64,000 bases of DNA. Source: JAWVFM01 sp963771655 (lineage in GTDB: Bacteria > Actinomycetota > Thermoleophilia > Solirubrobacterales > 70-9). Below, in pieces: positions 16,343 to 24,398 of this stretch. The notes under the pieces are model-generated. The model saw only the letters and a program-made list of their open reading frames with translations. It searched no databases and was not told the DNA's origin. The first letter of the stretch is position 1; every line of letters starts with the position of its first letter. A program made the position numbers and the translations under genes. Location: contig CAVYUG010000001.1 in assembly GCA_963771655.1 (NCBI GenBank), forward strand, positions 310,001 to 374,000, written 5' to 3'.

Positions 16343-16928
16343 CGCCGCCCTTGAACTCGATCTCGCGGATGACCTTCGCCGGCGCCCCGGCCGCGATCGT
16401 CGCCGGTGGCAGGTCCTTCGTCACGACCGAGTTCGATCCGACCACGCACCGGTCCCCGATCTCGACGCCGCCGGTCACAACGCAGTTGACGCCGAACCAG
16501 CAATTCGACCCGATTCGCACCGGTCCGCGGGCGACGAAGCCCTGATACGTGATCGGCTTCGTCGGATCGGCGTAGGCGTGGTCGGCATCACCCACGAAGC
16601 AGTTGTTGGCGAACATCACGTGGTCCCCGATCTCGATCAGCTCCATCGCCGCCAGCATGACGCCCTGGTTCAGGAAGCAGCCTTCGCCGATGCGGATCCG
16701 GGCATCCGCGGAGAGCGTCAGCCAGCAGCCGGGCTCGAAGAGCGTTCCCTCGCCCACCGTGAGGCGCCCGGAGTCGAGGGCCTCGAGCACCTCGCCATCG
16801 ATCGGATGGCGTACATAGGAGCCGGCGCGAGCCATATGACGGTTGATCCTCCACCGGCGCGAGAACCTTCGGCTTCGCTCGTACCAGCGATGCTTGATCC
16901 ACCACGTCCGCCACCCGGCCTGCGACAT
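16329..16928 (-). CDS. Left-handed beta-helix acyltransferase (hexapeptide-repeat, WbbJ type)
   Basis: The 199-residue protein has the imperfect [LIV]GxxxX hexapeptide repeats of LbetaH transferases: IRIGEGCFLNQGVML, IEIGDHVMFANNCF, VRIGSNCWFGVNCVV, VEIGDRCVVGSNSVV, then the cap LPPATIAAGAPAKVIRE. His in GDADHAY is in the place of the usual catalytic His. Such enzymes O-acetylate sugars or antibiotics. ATG at 16928 gives a basic, Trp-rich amphipathic N-terminus, maybe for membrane association. It is the first gene of the leftward exported-protein operon. The acceptor is unknown; a surface polysaccharide fits the context. Confidence 0.85.
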   Translation of the reverse strand: MSQAGWRTWWIKHRWYERSRRFSRRWRINRHMARAGSYVRHPIDGEVLEALDSGRLTVGEGTLFEPGCWLTLSADARIRIGEGCFLNQGVMLAAMELIEIGDHVMFANNCFVGDADHAYADPTKPITYQGFVARGPVRIGSNCWFGVNCVVTGGVEIGDRCVVGSNSVVTKDLPPATIAAGAPAKVIREIEFKGGDEVG

Positions 16929-17025
16929 CCGCGGCAGGTTCGCAGAAGCGAAGGCCGATGGTGATCTGATAGACAACCCGGCCGCGTGGCGCTGTCGGGG
17001 CGACACCGGGGCAGGGACTAGGCGC

Positions 17026-17514
17026 ATGGGACACGGTGCGCACGCGACCGTCCAGCCGTCGACGGATCCCAGGGCCGCGCGCTGGGACCGGCCGCTCGAG
17101 CTGGCGATCACCATCCTGCTCGGCGTGGCGGCGATCGCCACGGCGGGCTCGGTCTACCTCAGCGAGCTCCAGGACCACCACGCGACGGAGCACTTCACGG
17201 AAGCGCTGAACGGGTCGACGAACACGGCTGCCTTGCTCGTGATCGCCACGGAGCAGGGAACCACCCGGACGCAATCCAATGTCCTGCTCAAGCAGGTGCG
17301 CGCGAAGAATGCGAAATCCAAGGAGGACTTCGTCCAGGCCAAGGAGGAGCAGCACAAGGCCGCCCGCTACACCCTGATCGAGGTGATCCTCGCAACCGCG
17401 CTCTTCCTCTTCGGGGTGGCGGGCGTCACCCATCGGTTCACGATCCGCCTGGGTACGTTCGGGATGGGGAGCGTGATCCTGCTCACCGCCCTGATCCTCC
17501 TCCTCGTCACCTAG
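17026..17514 (+). CDS. Small membrane protein, DUF4337-like layout
   Basis: A 162-residue protein with one membrane helix near residues 27-45 (AITILLGVAAIATAGSVYL), a central hydrophilic stretch of about 65 residues rich in Lys/Glu/Gln that should form a coiled coil, and two helices near the C-terminus (TLIEVILATALFLFGVAGV and SVILLTALILLLV). This layout resembles DUF4337-type proteins, whose role is not known. ATG at 17026 is 97 bp from the divergent acyltransferase start. It is convergent with uvrA, with stops only 3 bp apart. Confidence 0.65.
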   Translation: MGHGAHATVQPSTDPRAARWDRPLELAITILLGVAAIATAGSVYLSELQDHHATEHFTEALNGSTNTAALLVIATEQGTTRTQSNVLLKQVRAKNAKSKEDFVQAKEEQHKAARYTLIEVILATALFLFGVAGVTHRFTIRLGTFGMGSVILLTALILLLVT

Positions 17515-17517
17515 AGC

Positions 17518-20472
17518 TCAGGCCGCGACGGGCTCGCGGCGGCGCGCCTTGCCGGCGCGCTTGATGCGCGGCTCGACCAGGTCGGCCAGGAACTGGCCGG
17601 TGTAGGAATCGGGCTCCGCCGCAACGTCCTCCGGCGTGCCCGTCGCCACGACCTCGCCCCCTTCCTCGCCCCCCTCGGGCCCGAGATCGATCAGGTGATC
17701 GGCCGACTTGATCACGTCGAGGTTGTGCTCGATCACCACGACGGTATTGCCGGCGTCGACCAGGCGCGCGAGCACCTCGAGCAGGCGCTGCACGTCGGCG
17801 AAGTGGAGGCCGGTCGTCGGCTCGTCGAGGATGTAGACGGTGTCGCCGGTCGCGACCTTCGAGAGCTCGGTCGCGAGCTTCACCCGCTGGGCCTCTCCGC
17901 CTGAGAGCGTCGTCGCCGGCTGGCCCAGGCGGATATAGCCCAGGCCGACGTCGTCGAGCGTCCGCAGGCGGCGATGGATCTTTGGGATGGAGCGGAAGAA
18001 CTCGGTCGCTTCGCTGACCGACATCTCGAGCACGTCTGCGATCGACTTTCCCTTGAACCGGACCTCGAGGGTCTCACGGTTGTACCGCCGTCCATGGCAC
18101 TGCTCGCATGGGACATAGACGTCGGGGAGGAAGTGCATCTCGATCTTGATCTGGCCGTCGCCCCGGCAGACCTCACAGCGACCGCCCTTGACGTTGAAGC
18201 TGAATCGACCCGGCTTGTAGCCGCGGGCCCGCGCCTCGCGAGTCTGCGAGAAGAGCGCGCGGATGTGGTCGAAGACTCCGGTGTAGGTCGCGGGATTCGA
18301 CCGCGGCGTGCGGCCGATCGGCGACTGGTCGATGTTGATCACCTTGTCGACGTCGCCGAGACCCGTGATCCGGTCGTGGGCGCCAGGTCGCATCCGCGCC
18401 CGGTGCAGGCGGTTCGCGAGCGACCGGTAGAGGGTCTCGTTCACGAGCGTCGACTTGCCGGAGCCGGAGACCCCCGTGACGCAGGTGAACGTCCCGAGGG
18501 GGAAGGCGACGTCGATTCCCTTGAGGTTGTGCTGGCGCGCGCCGCGCACGACGAGCTCGCCGCGCCTGCGGCGACGATCCGCCGGCAGCGGAATCGAGCG
18601 CACGCCGCTCAGGTACTGGCCCGTGAGCGAGGCCGGATCGGCTTCCACCTCGCCTGGCCGCCCCTCGGCGATCACCCGCCCGCCATGAACGCCCGCGCCC
18701 GGACCCAGATCGACCACGTGGTCGGCTGCGCGGATGGTTCCCTCGTCGTGCTCGACGACGATGACCGTGTTGCCAAGGTCGCGGAGGCGCTCCAGGGTCG
18801 CGATGAGCTTCTCGTTGTCGCGCTGGTGGAGGCCGATCGACGGCTCGTCGAGGATGTAGAGCACGCCGACCAGGCTCGAGCCGATCTGGGTGGCGAGCCG
18901 AATTCGCTGCGCCTCGCCGCCGGAGAGGGTCGAGGCCGCACGCTCGAGCGACAGGTAGCCGATGCCGACGGCATCCAGGAAGCGAAGCCGCTCGGCGATC
19001 TCGCGAACGACGAGACGCGCGATGGCGCGCTCTGTCTCGGTCATCTCGAGAGCCTCGATCCACTCGAGGGCGGACGTGGCCGCCATCCGCGAGTATTCGT
19101 AGATATTGAGGCCGCCCACCCTCACCGCGAGGCTCTCCGGGCGAAGCCGGGCGCCACCGCAGTCCGGGCAAGGCTGCAGCGCCATCAAATGCTCGATCCG
19201 CTCCCGCGTGTTCTCCGAGTCGGTCTGCTCGTAACGGCGCTGAAGGCTGGTGAGCATGCCGTCGAACTGGACGGTGTAGACGCGCCGGCGCCCGAAGCGG
19301 TTGCGGTAAGAGACCGTGTGCTTCTGGCCCCCCGTGCCGGTGAGGAGGAGGTCGCGATCGCGCTTGCGGAGCTTTCGCCACGGCGTGTCGGCGTCGATCC
19401 CGTTCGCCTCGGCCACCGCCTCCAGGAGCCGGCGGTGGTACATCGATGCGGCCTTGGTGAAGGGCTCGAGGGCGCCCTCGGAGATCGAGAGGGTCGGGTC
19501 CGGGACGATGAGCTCAGGGTCGATCACGCGCTGGAACCCGAGCCCGTGGCAGCGCTCGCACGCCCCGTGTGGCGAGTTGAAGGAGAAGATCCGCGGTTCG
19601 AGCTCCGGCATGCTCGCCCCGCAGTGAAGACACGCGAACTTCTCCGAGAAGACGAGCACCTGCCCCCTCTTCCCCGCGCTCGGCCCGCTGAGAACCTTCG
19701 CACCGGCGGCCCCATCGCCATTGGTCACCCGCTCTCCCCCACCGCCGTCGTCGAGCAACTCGATCTCGACGATTCCGGAGGCGAGCTGCGACGCCGCCTC
19801 CAGCGACTCCGCGAGGCGCTTCCGCACGCCCTCCTTCATCACCAGCCGGTCGATGACGATCGAGATGTCGTGCTTGAACTTCTTATCGAGGGCGATCTCC
19901 TCGTCGAGGCGGCGGAGCTCGCCGTCGATCACGGCCCGCGCGTAGCCCTGCGCGCGCATCTCCTCGAGCATCCGCCCGTACTCGCCCTTGCGCCCTCGCA
20001 CGACCGGCGCGAGGACCATGAAGCGGGTCCCCTCGGGAAGAGTCGCCACGCGATCGGTGATCTGCTCGAGCGACTGGCCCTGGATCGGCTCACCGCAGTT
20101 GGCGCAATAGGGCTTGCCGATTCGCGCCCAGAGGAGGCGCAGGTAGTCGTAGATTTCGGTGACGGTGCCGACGGTCGAGCGCGGGTTGCGCGACGTCGTC
20201 TTCTGGTCGATCGAGATCGCGGGTGACAGCCCCTCGATCGAGTCCACGTCCGGCTTCTCCATCTGGCCCAGGAACTGCCGGGCGTAGGCGGAGAGCGACT
20301 CGACGTAGCGCCGCTGCCCCTCGGCGTAGATCGTGTCGAAGGCGAGGCTGGACTTTCCGGAGCCCGAGAGGCCCGTGACGACGATCAGGGCATCGCGCGG
20401 CAGCTCGAGATCGACGCCCTTGAGGTTGTGAGCGCGAGCTCCTGAAATGACGATTCGATCCGAGCCTCCCAT
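17518..20472 (-). CDS. uvrA: Excinuclease ABC subunit A
   Basis: UvrA is the damage-sensing ATPase of nucleotide excision repair. The 984-residue protein contains two ABC units: Walker A GLSGSGKSSLAFDTIYAEGQ near the N-terminus and GVSGSGKSTLVNETLY in the second half, and two LSGGEAQR signatures. Zinc modules are seen as CLHCGAS...CERCHGLG, CPDCGGARL and CEVCRGDG...CEQCHGRRYN. It is somewhat longer than many UvrA proteins, partly through a Gly-rich insert (about residues 250-280). I chose ATG at 20472, which opens the frame with RIVISGARAHNLK. uvrB is about 4 kb upstream in the same orientation. Confidence 0.98.
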   Translation of the reverse strand: MGGSDRIVISGARAHNLKGVDLELPRDALIVVTGLSGSGKSSLAFDTIYAEGQRRYVESLSAYARQFLGQMEKPDVDSIEGLSPAISIDQKTTSRNPRSTVGTVTEIYDYLRLLWARIGKPYCANCGEPIQGQSLEQITDRVATLPEGTRFMVLAPVVRGRKGEYGRMLEEMRAQGYARAVIDGELRRLDEEIALDKKFKHDISIVIDRLVMKEGVRKRLAESLEAASQLASGIVEIELLDDGGGGERVTNGDGAAGAKVLSGPSAGKRGQVLVFSEKFACLHCGASMPELEPRIFSFNSPHGACERCHGLGFQRVIDPELIVPDPTLSISEGALEPFTKAASMYHRRLLEAVAEANGIDADTPWRKLRKRDRDLLLTGTGGQKHTVSYRNRFGRRRVYTVQFDGMLTSLQRRYEQTDSENTRERIEHLMALQPCPDCGGARLRPESLAVRVGGLNIYEYSRMAATSALEWIEALEMTETERAIARLVVREIAERLRFLDAVGIGYLSLERAASTLSGGEAQRIRLATQIGSSLVGVLYILDEPSIGLHQRDNEKLIATLERLRDLGNTVIVVEHDEGTIRAADHVVDLGPGAGVHGGRVIAEGRPGEVEADPASLTGQYLSGVRSIPLPADRRRRRGELVVRGARQHNLKGIDVAFPLGTFTCVTGVSGSGKSTLVNETLYRSLANRLHRARMRPGAHDRITGLGDVDKVINIDQSPIGRTPRSNPATYTGVFDHIRALFSQTREARARGYKPGRFSFNVKGGRCEVCRGDGQIKIEMHFLPDVYVPCEQCHGRRYNRETLEVRFKGKSIADVLEMSVSEATEFFRSIPKIHRRLRTLDDVGLGYIRLGQPATTLSGGEAQRVKLATELSKVATGDTVYILDEPTTGLHFADVQRLLEVLARLVDAGNTVVVIEHNLDVIKSADHLIDLGPEGGEEGGEVVATGTPEDVAAEPDSYTGQFLADLVEPRIKRAGKARRREPVAA

Positions 20473-20516
20473 CGCCAGACGATTGTAGGAGTCGAACAGG
20501 CGTTCCGAAAACGGCG

Positions 20517-21713
20517 CTATGCGGTGCTGGAGGCGAGCCGCAGCACGGGGCGCGCGCGATAGGCGATCACCCAGGCTCCGAGCGCGGCCCCGACGGCGAG
20601 CGCGTAGCCCCGATGCGGGTGTCCGCCGCTCACCAGCGCGCCGGCGAGGGCGTTGCCGGCCGCGAGACCGACCACGATCGCCGTGATCATCCAAGTCGAT
20701 GCCTCGGTCGCCGTTCCGGGCGGTGCGACCTCGTCGATCAGCGAGTAGAGCACTGCCCCCGCGGGCGCGAAGGCGAAGCCGCTGAGGATGAGGAGCGGCA
20801 CCGAATCGAGCTTCGTCGAGGTCAGGAGCAGCGGCGCGAACCCGAGCGCGATCAGCAGGCAGAGGCGCGGGTAGCGCTCCGCGGCCGGCTCCGAGTGATG
20901 CCGTGAGCCGTACCAAAGGCCACCGACCATGCTTGCGGCGCCCTGCACCGAGATGAGGAGGCCGGAGAACGCCGGAGCGCCGAAGCTGGTGGCGAGGGCA
21001 GTGGTCGATATCTCCATCGCTCCGATCGCGGCGCCGAAGGCCACCTCGACGAGGACCAGGGCGACGACCGCCGGCGAGCGCAGCGCTCCCACCCAACCCG
21101 TGTCCGAGGGCGTGCCGCGCCACGACCGCGAGGCCGCGGACAGCGCGTAGACGAGCGTTCCCACCGTGGTGAAGGCACCGTTCACGAGCACCGCCGTCCC
21201 CGGCGAGCCGGTGGAGGCAAGCGCGGCGGTCATGAGCGGTCCGACGACGAACGAGACCTCCAGGAGTGCCGCGTCGAAGGCGAAGGCGCTCTGGCGCAGG
21301 CGCGAATCGGCGACGAGCGTCGACCACAGGGTTCGCATGCAGGGCGAGAGCGCGGGGATCGTCGCCCCGCTGGCGGCACCGATCGCCGCCAGCGCCGCGG
21401 GGGGCGCTCCGGCCCGAGCCGCAAGGACGAGGGCGATCAGGGACAGCGGGCTGAGCAGGCAGATCGGGACCAGGACCCGGGTCTGCCCGAACCTGTCGAC
21501 GAGGCGCCCCTGCACGGGCAGCGAGAACGCAGCGGCGACCGCCGAAGCCGCCTCGACGACCCCGGCGATGGCGAACGAGCCGGTCTCGGCGCGGACGAGG
21601 AGGATCGTCGCCAGGGAGAGGCCGGCGATCGGGAGCCGTCCGATACCCGCGCCGAGTATCGGCGTCCGCGCCCGCCGGATGGCGAGCAGGCGCTTGTAGG
21701 GCGTCGGGATCAT
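20517..21713 (-). CDS. MFS transporter
   Basis: A 398-residue integral membrane protein with 12 predicted hydrophobic helices. The loop after helix 2 has GRLVDRFGQTRVL, the RxxDRxGxR-type motif A of the major facilitator superfamily, and the second half repeats the pattern more weakly. There is no long soluble domain. Substrate cannot be deduced; drug or metabolite efflux is typical for this class. ATG at 21713. It lies between uvrA (44 bp downstream) and a coiled-coil protein gene (48 bp upstream), all leftward, so it may share their transcript. Confidence 0.85.
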   Translation of the reverse strand: MIPTPYKRLLAIRRARTPILGAGIGRLPIAGLSLATILLVRAETGSFAIAGVVEAASAVAAAFSLPVQGRLVDRFGQTRVLVPICLLSPLSLIALVLAARAGAPPAALAAIGAASGATIPALSPCMRTLWSTLVADSRLRQSAFAFDAALLEVSFVVGPLMTAALASTGSPGTAVLVNGAFTTVGTLVYALSAASRSWRGTPSDTGWVGALRSPAVVALVLVEVAFGAAIGAMEISTTALATSFGAPAFSGLLISVQGAASMVGGLWYGSRHHSEPAAERYPRLCLLIALGFAPLLLTSTKLDSVPLLILSGFAFAPAGAVLYSLIDEVAPPGTATEASTWMITAIVVGLAAGNALAGALVSGGHPHRGYALAVGAALGAWVIAYRARPVLRLASSTA

Positions 21714-21761
21714 GGGCCCACCCAGGTAAGCAGGCGCGCCAGGCGCGGAGTGTGTGGCCGG

Positions 21762-22265
21762 CTACTTGCCGGCCTTGGCGAGGACGTCGTCGAGAAGCGC
21801 CGTGCGATCGTCGAGCGAGTACGAGCTCGCGAGCTCGGCATCGATCTCCTCGCGAGACGCGCCGTCGAGCGCCATCTTCATCGCCACCAGGCGAGCCGCC
21901 TGGGAGTCGTCGGATGCGACGGGGGGGGATGTCGGCGCCTCAGCCACCGGCTCGGGGTCGGGGGCGACGGGCTGCTCCTCCGCCTTCTTCGCAGGCTCGG
22001 CGGGCGATGAGCTGGTTGGGGAGGGCGCAGGCGGCGGGTCCGGGGGCGCCGGGCTCGGCGAAGCGCTTCCGAAGCGTGAGGTCAGCTCCTCGAGCGCCTT
22101 GCGCGCGCCCTCCACCTTGTCGCGCGCCTCGGCCTCCGCGCGGGCGCGAATGCCCTCGGCCTCCTTCTCGGCGGCCGCGACGATCTTCGCCGCCTCCTCC
22201 TGCGCCTCGGCGACGACCTTCCTGACGGAGTCCGCAGCCTGCTGCGCGAGATCCTCGACGCTCAT
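21762..22265 (-). CDS. Coiled-coil protein with acidic C-terminal helical domain
   Basis: A 167-residue soluble protein in three parts. Residues 1-65 form a long amphipathic coiled coil (AQEEAAKIVAAAEKEAEGIR), like the stalk of F-type ATPase b subunits or DivIVA-type proteins. Residues 66-115 are a Pro/Ser/Ala/Glu linker. The last 45 residues (ARLVAMKMALDGASREEID) look like a small helical bundle of the type found at the C-terminus of several uncharacterised actinobacterial proteins. No family assigned. ATG at 22265 removes a non-conserved basic extension. Confidence 0.65.
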   Translation of the reverse strand: MSVEDLAQQAADSVRKVVAEAQEEAAKIVAAAEKEAEGIRARAEAEARDKVEGARKALEELTSRFGSASPSPAPPDPPPAPSPTSSSPAEPAKKAEEQPVAPDPEPVAEAPTSPPVASDDSQAARLVAMKMALDGASREEIDAELASSYSLDDRTALLDDVLAKAGK

Positions 22266-22334
22266 GGCCGAAGCGTACCTGCGGGATCTCAAGGCACCGT
22301 CAACGCGTCACCAAAGGGGGGCGCGATCTTTCGT

Positions 22335-22406
22335 TGTCGCGTTGACCGTCATATAGGCGGTCAGCACGACAGCGAACGCGTGCGACACGAAGGGTGTCGC
22401 GTTGAC
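22335..22406. repeat. Direct and inverted repeats upstream of the DUF559 pseudogene
   Basis: TGTCGCGTTGAC occurs at 22335-22346 and again at 22395-22406, exactly 60 bases apart. Overlapping the first copy, TGACCG (22343-22348) and CGGTCA (22358-22363) form a 6-bp inverted repeat. The block lies just before the start of the disrupted DUF559 gene and may be its old operator or a remnant of a small duplication. Confidence 0.5.
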
Positions 22407-22433
22407 GGCGACCGAATTGGCGTCGAGCGGAGT

Positions 22434-23315
22434 GTGGCTGCGCTCGCCGCCCGCCAGCACCTCGCCGCCCATCGCAATCAGCTCCTTAGCTGCGGCCTCA
22501 GCCGGAGCCGGATCGACAATCAAGTGCAGTCCGGTCGCCTTCACCTGCTTCACCGAGCCGTGTATCTCGTCGGTCCTCCCATCCCGCGCGAGTGGACCTA
22601 CGAGATGGCTGCGGTGCTCGCATGCGGCCGCGGAGCCTTCATCGCGGACCAAAGCGCCGCCTGGCTCTGGGGGCTCCTCCCCCACCCAGCTGACCCCCGC
22701 CCCGTCCACGTCATCGTGCCTGGATGAAACCCCGGCCACAAGCCCGGCATTCGCATCCGCCGCGTGAATTCCCTCGACCAGGCTGAGACCCGCACCCGAT
22801 TCAACATCCCCGTCACCTCGCCGCCTCGAACACTGCTCGACCTGGCGACGACCCGCCGCGACGATCTCGACCCTGCCCTCGCCGAGGCCTTCGCCAAGAG
22901 GCTGGCTTTGCGAAGCGAGCTCCTCTCCCTAAGTGCGAGGCACCCGCGCCACCGCGGCGCCAAGCAGCTCCGGGCTCTCGGTGAGGACGACCGCGCCCCC
23001 GCGCACCTTCGGTCGGAGGCGGAGAAGCGGTTACTCGCCCTCGTCCGCCGCGCGACGCTCGCGGAGCCCGAGGTAAACGTCCGCCTCGGCCCCTACATCA
23101 TTGATTTCCTATGGCGCGCCCCCAGGCTGGTCGTCGAGGTCGACGGCTACGCGTTTCACTCCTCCCGTGCCGCGTTCGAGCGTGACCGCCGGCGGGACGC
23201 GGACCTGACCTCGCGCGGCTTCCGCGTGCTCCGCTTCACCTGGCGGCAGATCGTCGACGAGCCCGAGCTCGTGGTCGCCCGTATCGCCCAGGCGCTCGCT
23301 ATCGCCGCGCAGTAG
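22434..23315 (+). pseudogene. DUF559 / AbiEi-like protein gene, broken by one in-frame TGA
   Basis: The frame encodes an AbiEi-type N-terminal half (LAARQHLAAHRNQLLSCGLS, RAVYLVGPP, then HVIVPG) and a C-terminal DUF559 domain, a Vsr-like nuclease fold (IIDFLWRAPRLVVEVDGYAFH, RDADLTSRGFRVLRFTWRQI). The two halves are in the same frame but separated by TGA at 22725-22727. Homologues, as I remember them, have Arg at that place, so a CGA to TGA change is the simplest cause. A restart at GTG 22764 could still make the nuclease half. The start is unclear: GTG at 22380 or 22434. An intact relative lies at 38634-39482. Confidence 0.75.
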
Positions 23316-23354
23316 GGTCGGCGGGCAAGCTCCCGACCCCTGGAGGCACGACCT

Positions 23355-23657
23355 ATGTCAGTGATCATGATGCTTCGCCTGAAGGCTGATCCAGACGCCC
23401 TGGAGCGCTACGCGCAGGAGAACTCCGACCTCGTGAAGTCGATCGCCGAGGACGGACGGAGCAAGGGCGGTGTCCACCACCTGTTCGCGGCGGACGGCGA
23501 CGAGGTGGTCGTGATCGACGAGTGGCCCGATGAGGCCTCGTTCCAGGCCTTCTTCGAGGGCCAGCAGGACATTCCGAAGGTGATGGAGGGCGCAGGCGCC
23601 CAGGGCGAGCCCCAGATCACGTTCCTGCGCGTCCTCGACACGCCGGACGCCTTCTAG
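23355..23657 (+). CDS. Antibiotic biosynthesis monooxygenase-like (ABM) domain protein
   Basis: A 100-residue single-domain protein with the pattern of dimeric alpha/beta-barrel ABM proteins: strand VIMMLRLKA, helix DALERYAQENSDLVKSIAE, strand GVHHLFAADGDEVVVIDEW and helix EASFQAFFEGQQDIPKVM. The family includes quinone and heme-degrading monooxygenases, but many members are uncharacterised and no catalytic residue is certain here. GGAGG 9 bases before ATG 23355 gives a good ribosome site. It stands alone between the pseudogene and an exported-protein gene. Confidence 0.75.
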   Translation: MSVIMMLRLKADPDALERYAQENSDLVKSIAEDGRSKGGVHHLFAADGDEVVVIDEWPDEASFQAFFEGQQDIPKVMEGAGAQGEPQITFLRVLDTPDAF

Positions 23658-23658
23658 G

Positions 23659-23685
23659 GCCCCCCGCGCCGCGCGCCCGGGGGGC
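23659..23685 (+). terminator. Stem-loop after ABM gene
   Basis: GCCCCCCG (23659-23666) and CGGGGGGC (23678-23685) form an 8-bp GC-only stem with an 11-base loop directly after the ABM stop codon. There is no T-run, so intrinsic termination is uncertain. Confidence 0.45.
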
Positions 23686-23715
23686 GCCAAGACATAGAGC
23701 GGGGTTGACGTTCGC

Positions 23716-24258
23716 ATGAACGCCCGACTTCGCCTCGCAATCTGCATCACCGCCCTGGTCTGCGCAGCCGCGCCGCCCGCGGCCGCGTCACCTCCGAGGG
23801 CCGCGCCGCGGTGCCCGGCGTGCGTGATGGCCGCACCAGCGCTGATCGAACTCGCGGGTGCGGCCTTCATCGGGGTCACGGCCGGCGAGGCCATCGATCG
23901 CGCGACGAGCGAGGTCGAGGACACCCACGCCGTCCACGCCGGGGTGAGGGCCGCGAACCATCCCAACGCCTTCCGACCATGGATCCGCTGGGCGAAGGGG
24001 AACGCCGCCTCCGGACGCGCCGTCTGGCGAGCCTTCCACGGGAGGCCCCTCCGCATCTACAGGTGGCTTCGCCGCTCCTACACGCTGAGGAAGCTCAAGA
24101 AGAGGCTCCCGCGAGCCGCGATCGCCTGCGTCCTCAGTGGAACCGTCACCGGGCTGCGCACCAGGAGCGTCGAGCAAGCCGGCTGGTCCTGCCTCGGCGG
24201 AGCGCTGGGTGCGCTCGGGGCCGCCAAGGCCAACGCGGCCGGGAACACCGCCGGGTGA
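23716..24258 (+). CDS. Hypothetical exported protein
   Basis: The 180-residue protein has a signal peptide (about 1-24, LVCAAAPPAAAS) and then CPAC, ELAGAAFIGVTAGEAID (a possible Gly-rich membrane segment), a basic central part rich in Arg/Trp/Lys (RAVWRAFHGRPLRIYRWLRR), and a second Gly/Ala-rich hydrophobic segment GWSCLGGALGALGAA near the C-terminus. The hydrophobic Gly-rich pieces resemble glycine-zipper proteins, but that is only compositional. No family recognised. Its stop overlaps the start of the next small gene (TGATG). Confidence 0.6.
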   Translation: MNARLRLAICITALVCAAAPPAAASPPRAAPRCPACVMAAPALIELAGAAFIGVTAGEAIDRATSEVEDTHAVHAGVRAANHPNAFRPWIRWAKGNAASGRAVWRAFHGRPLRIYRWLRRSYTLRKLKKRLPRAAIACVLSGTVTGLRTRSVEQAGWSCLGGALGALGAAKANAAGNTAG

Positions 24259-24398
24259 TGCCGCGGATCCTGGTGACCGCGCTCATTCTGGCGACGATCT
24301 TCGCCCTCGTCTACTGGCAGGCGAGTCTCTTCGCCGCCGTCGCATCGGTCGCCGGGACGGCCTCGGTCGCGCTCGGGTCGAGGCTCCTCGGGCGCTAG
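24258..24398 (+). CDS. Small membrane protein, 46 residues
   Basis: The ATG at 24258 shares a base with the stop of the preceding exported-protein gene, an arrangement that suggests translational coupling. The peptide is one or two tight hydrophobic helices (ILVTALILATIFALVYW and LFAAVASVAGTASVAL) with a basic Arg-containing end. It is probably an accessory membrane peptide for its neighbour. Its TAG stop overlaps that of uvrB on the other strand. Confidence 0.5.
   Translation: MPRILVTALILATIFALVYWQASLFAAVASVAGTASVALGSRLLGR

Noticed and set aside
17974..20226. A 750-codon open frame on the + strand opposite uvrA
   Set aside because: It mirrors uvrA, has no family motif and only arises from high GC; the uvrA frame carries all ABC and zinc motifs.
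22308..22739. Leftward open frame over the DUF559 pseudogene
   Set aside because: The + strand shows the DUF559 family sequence; the leftward frame has no recognisable features.
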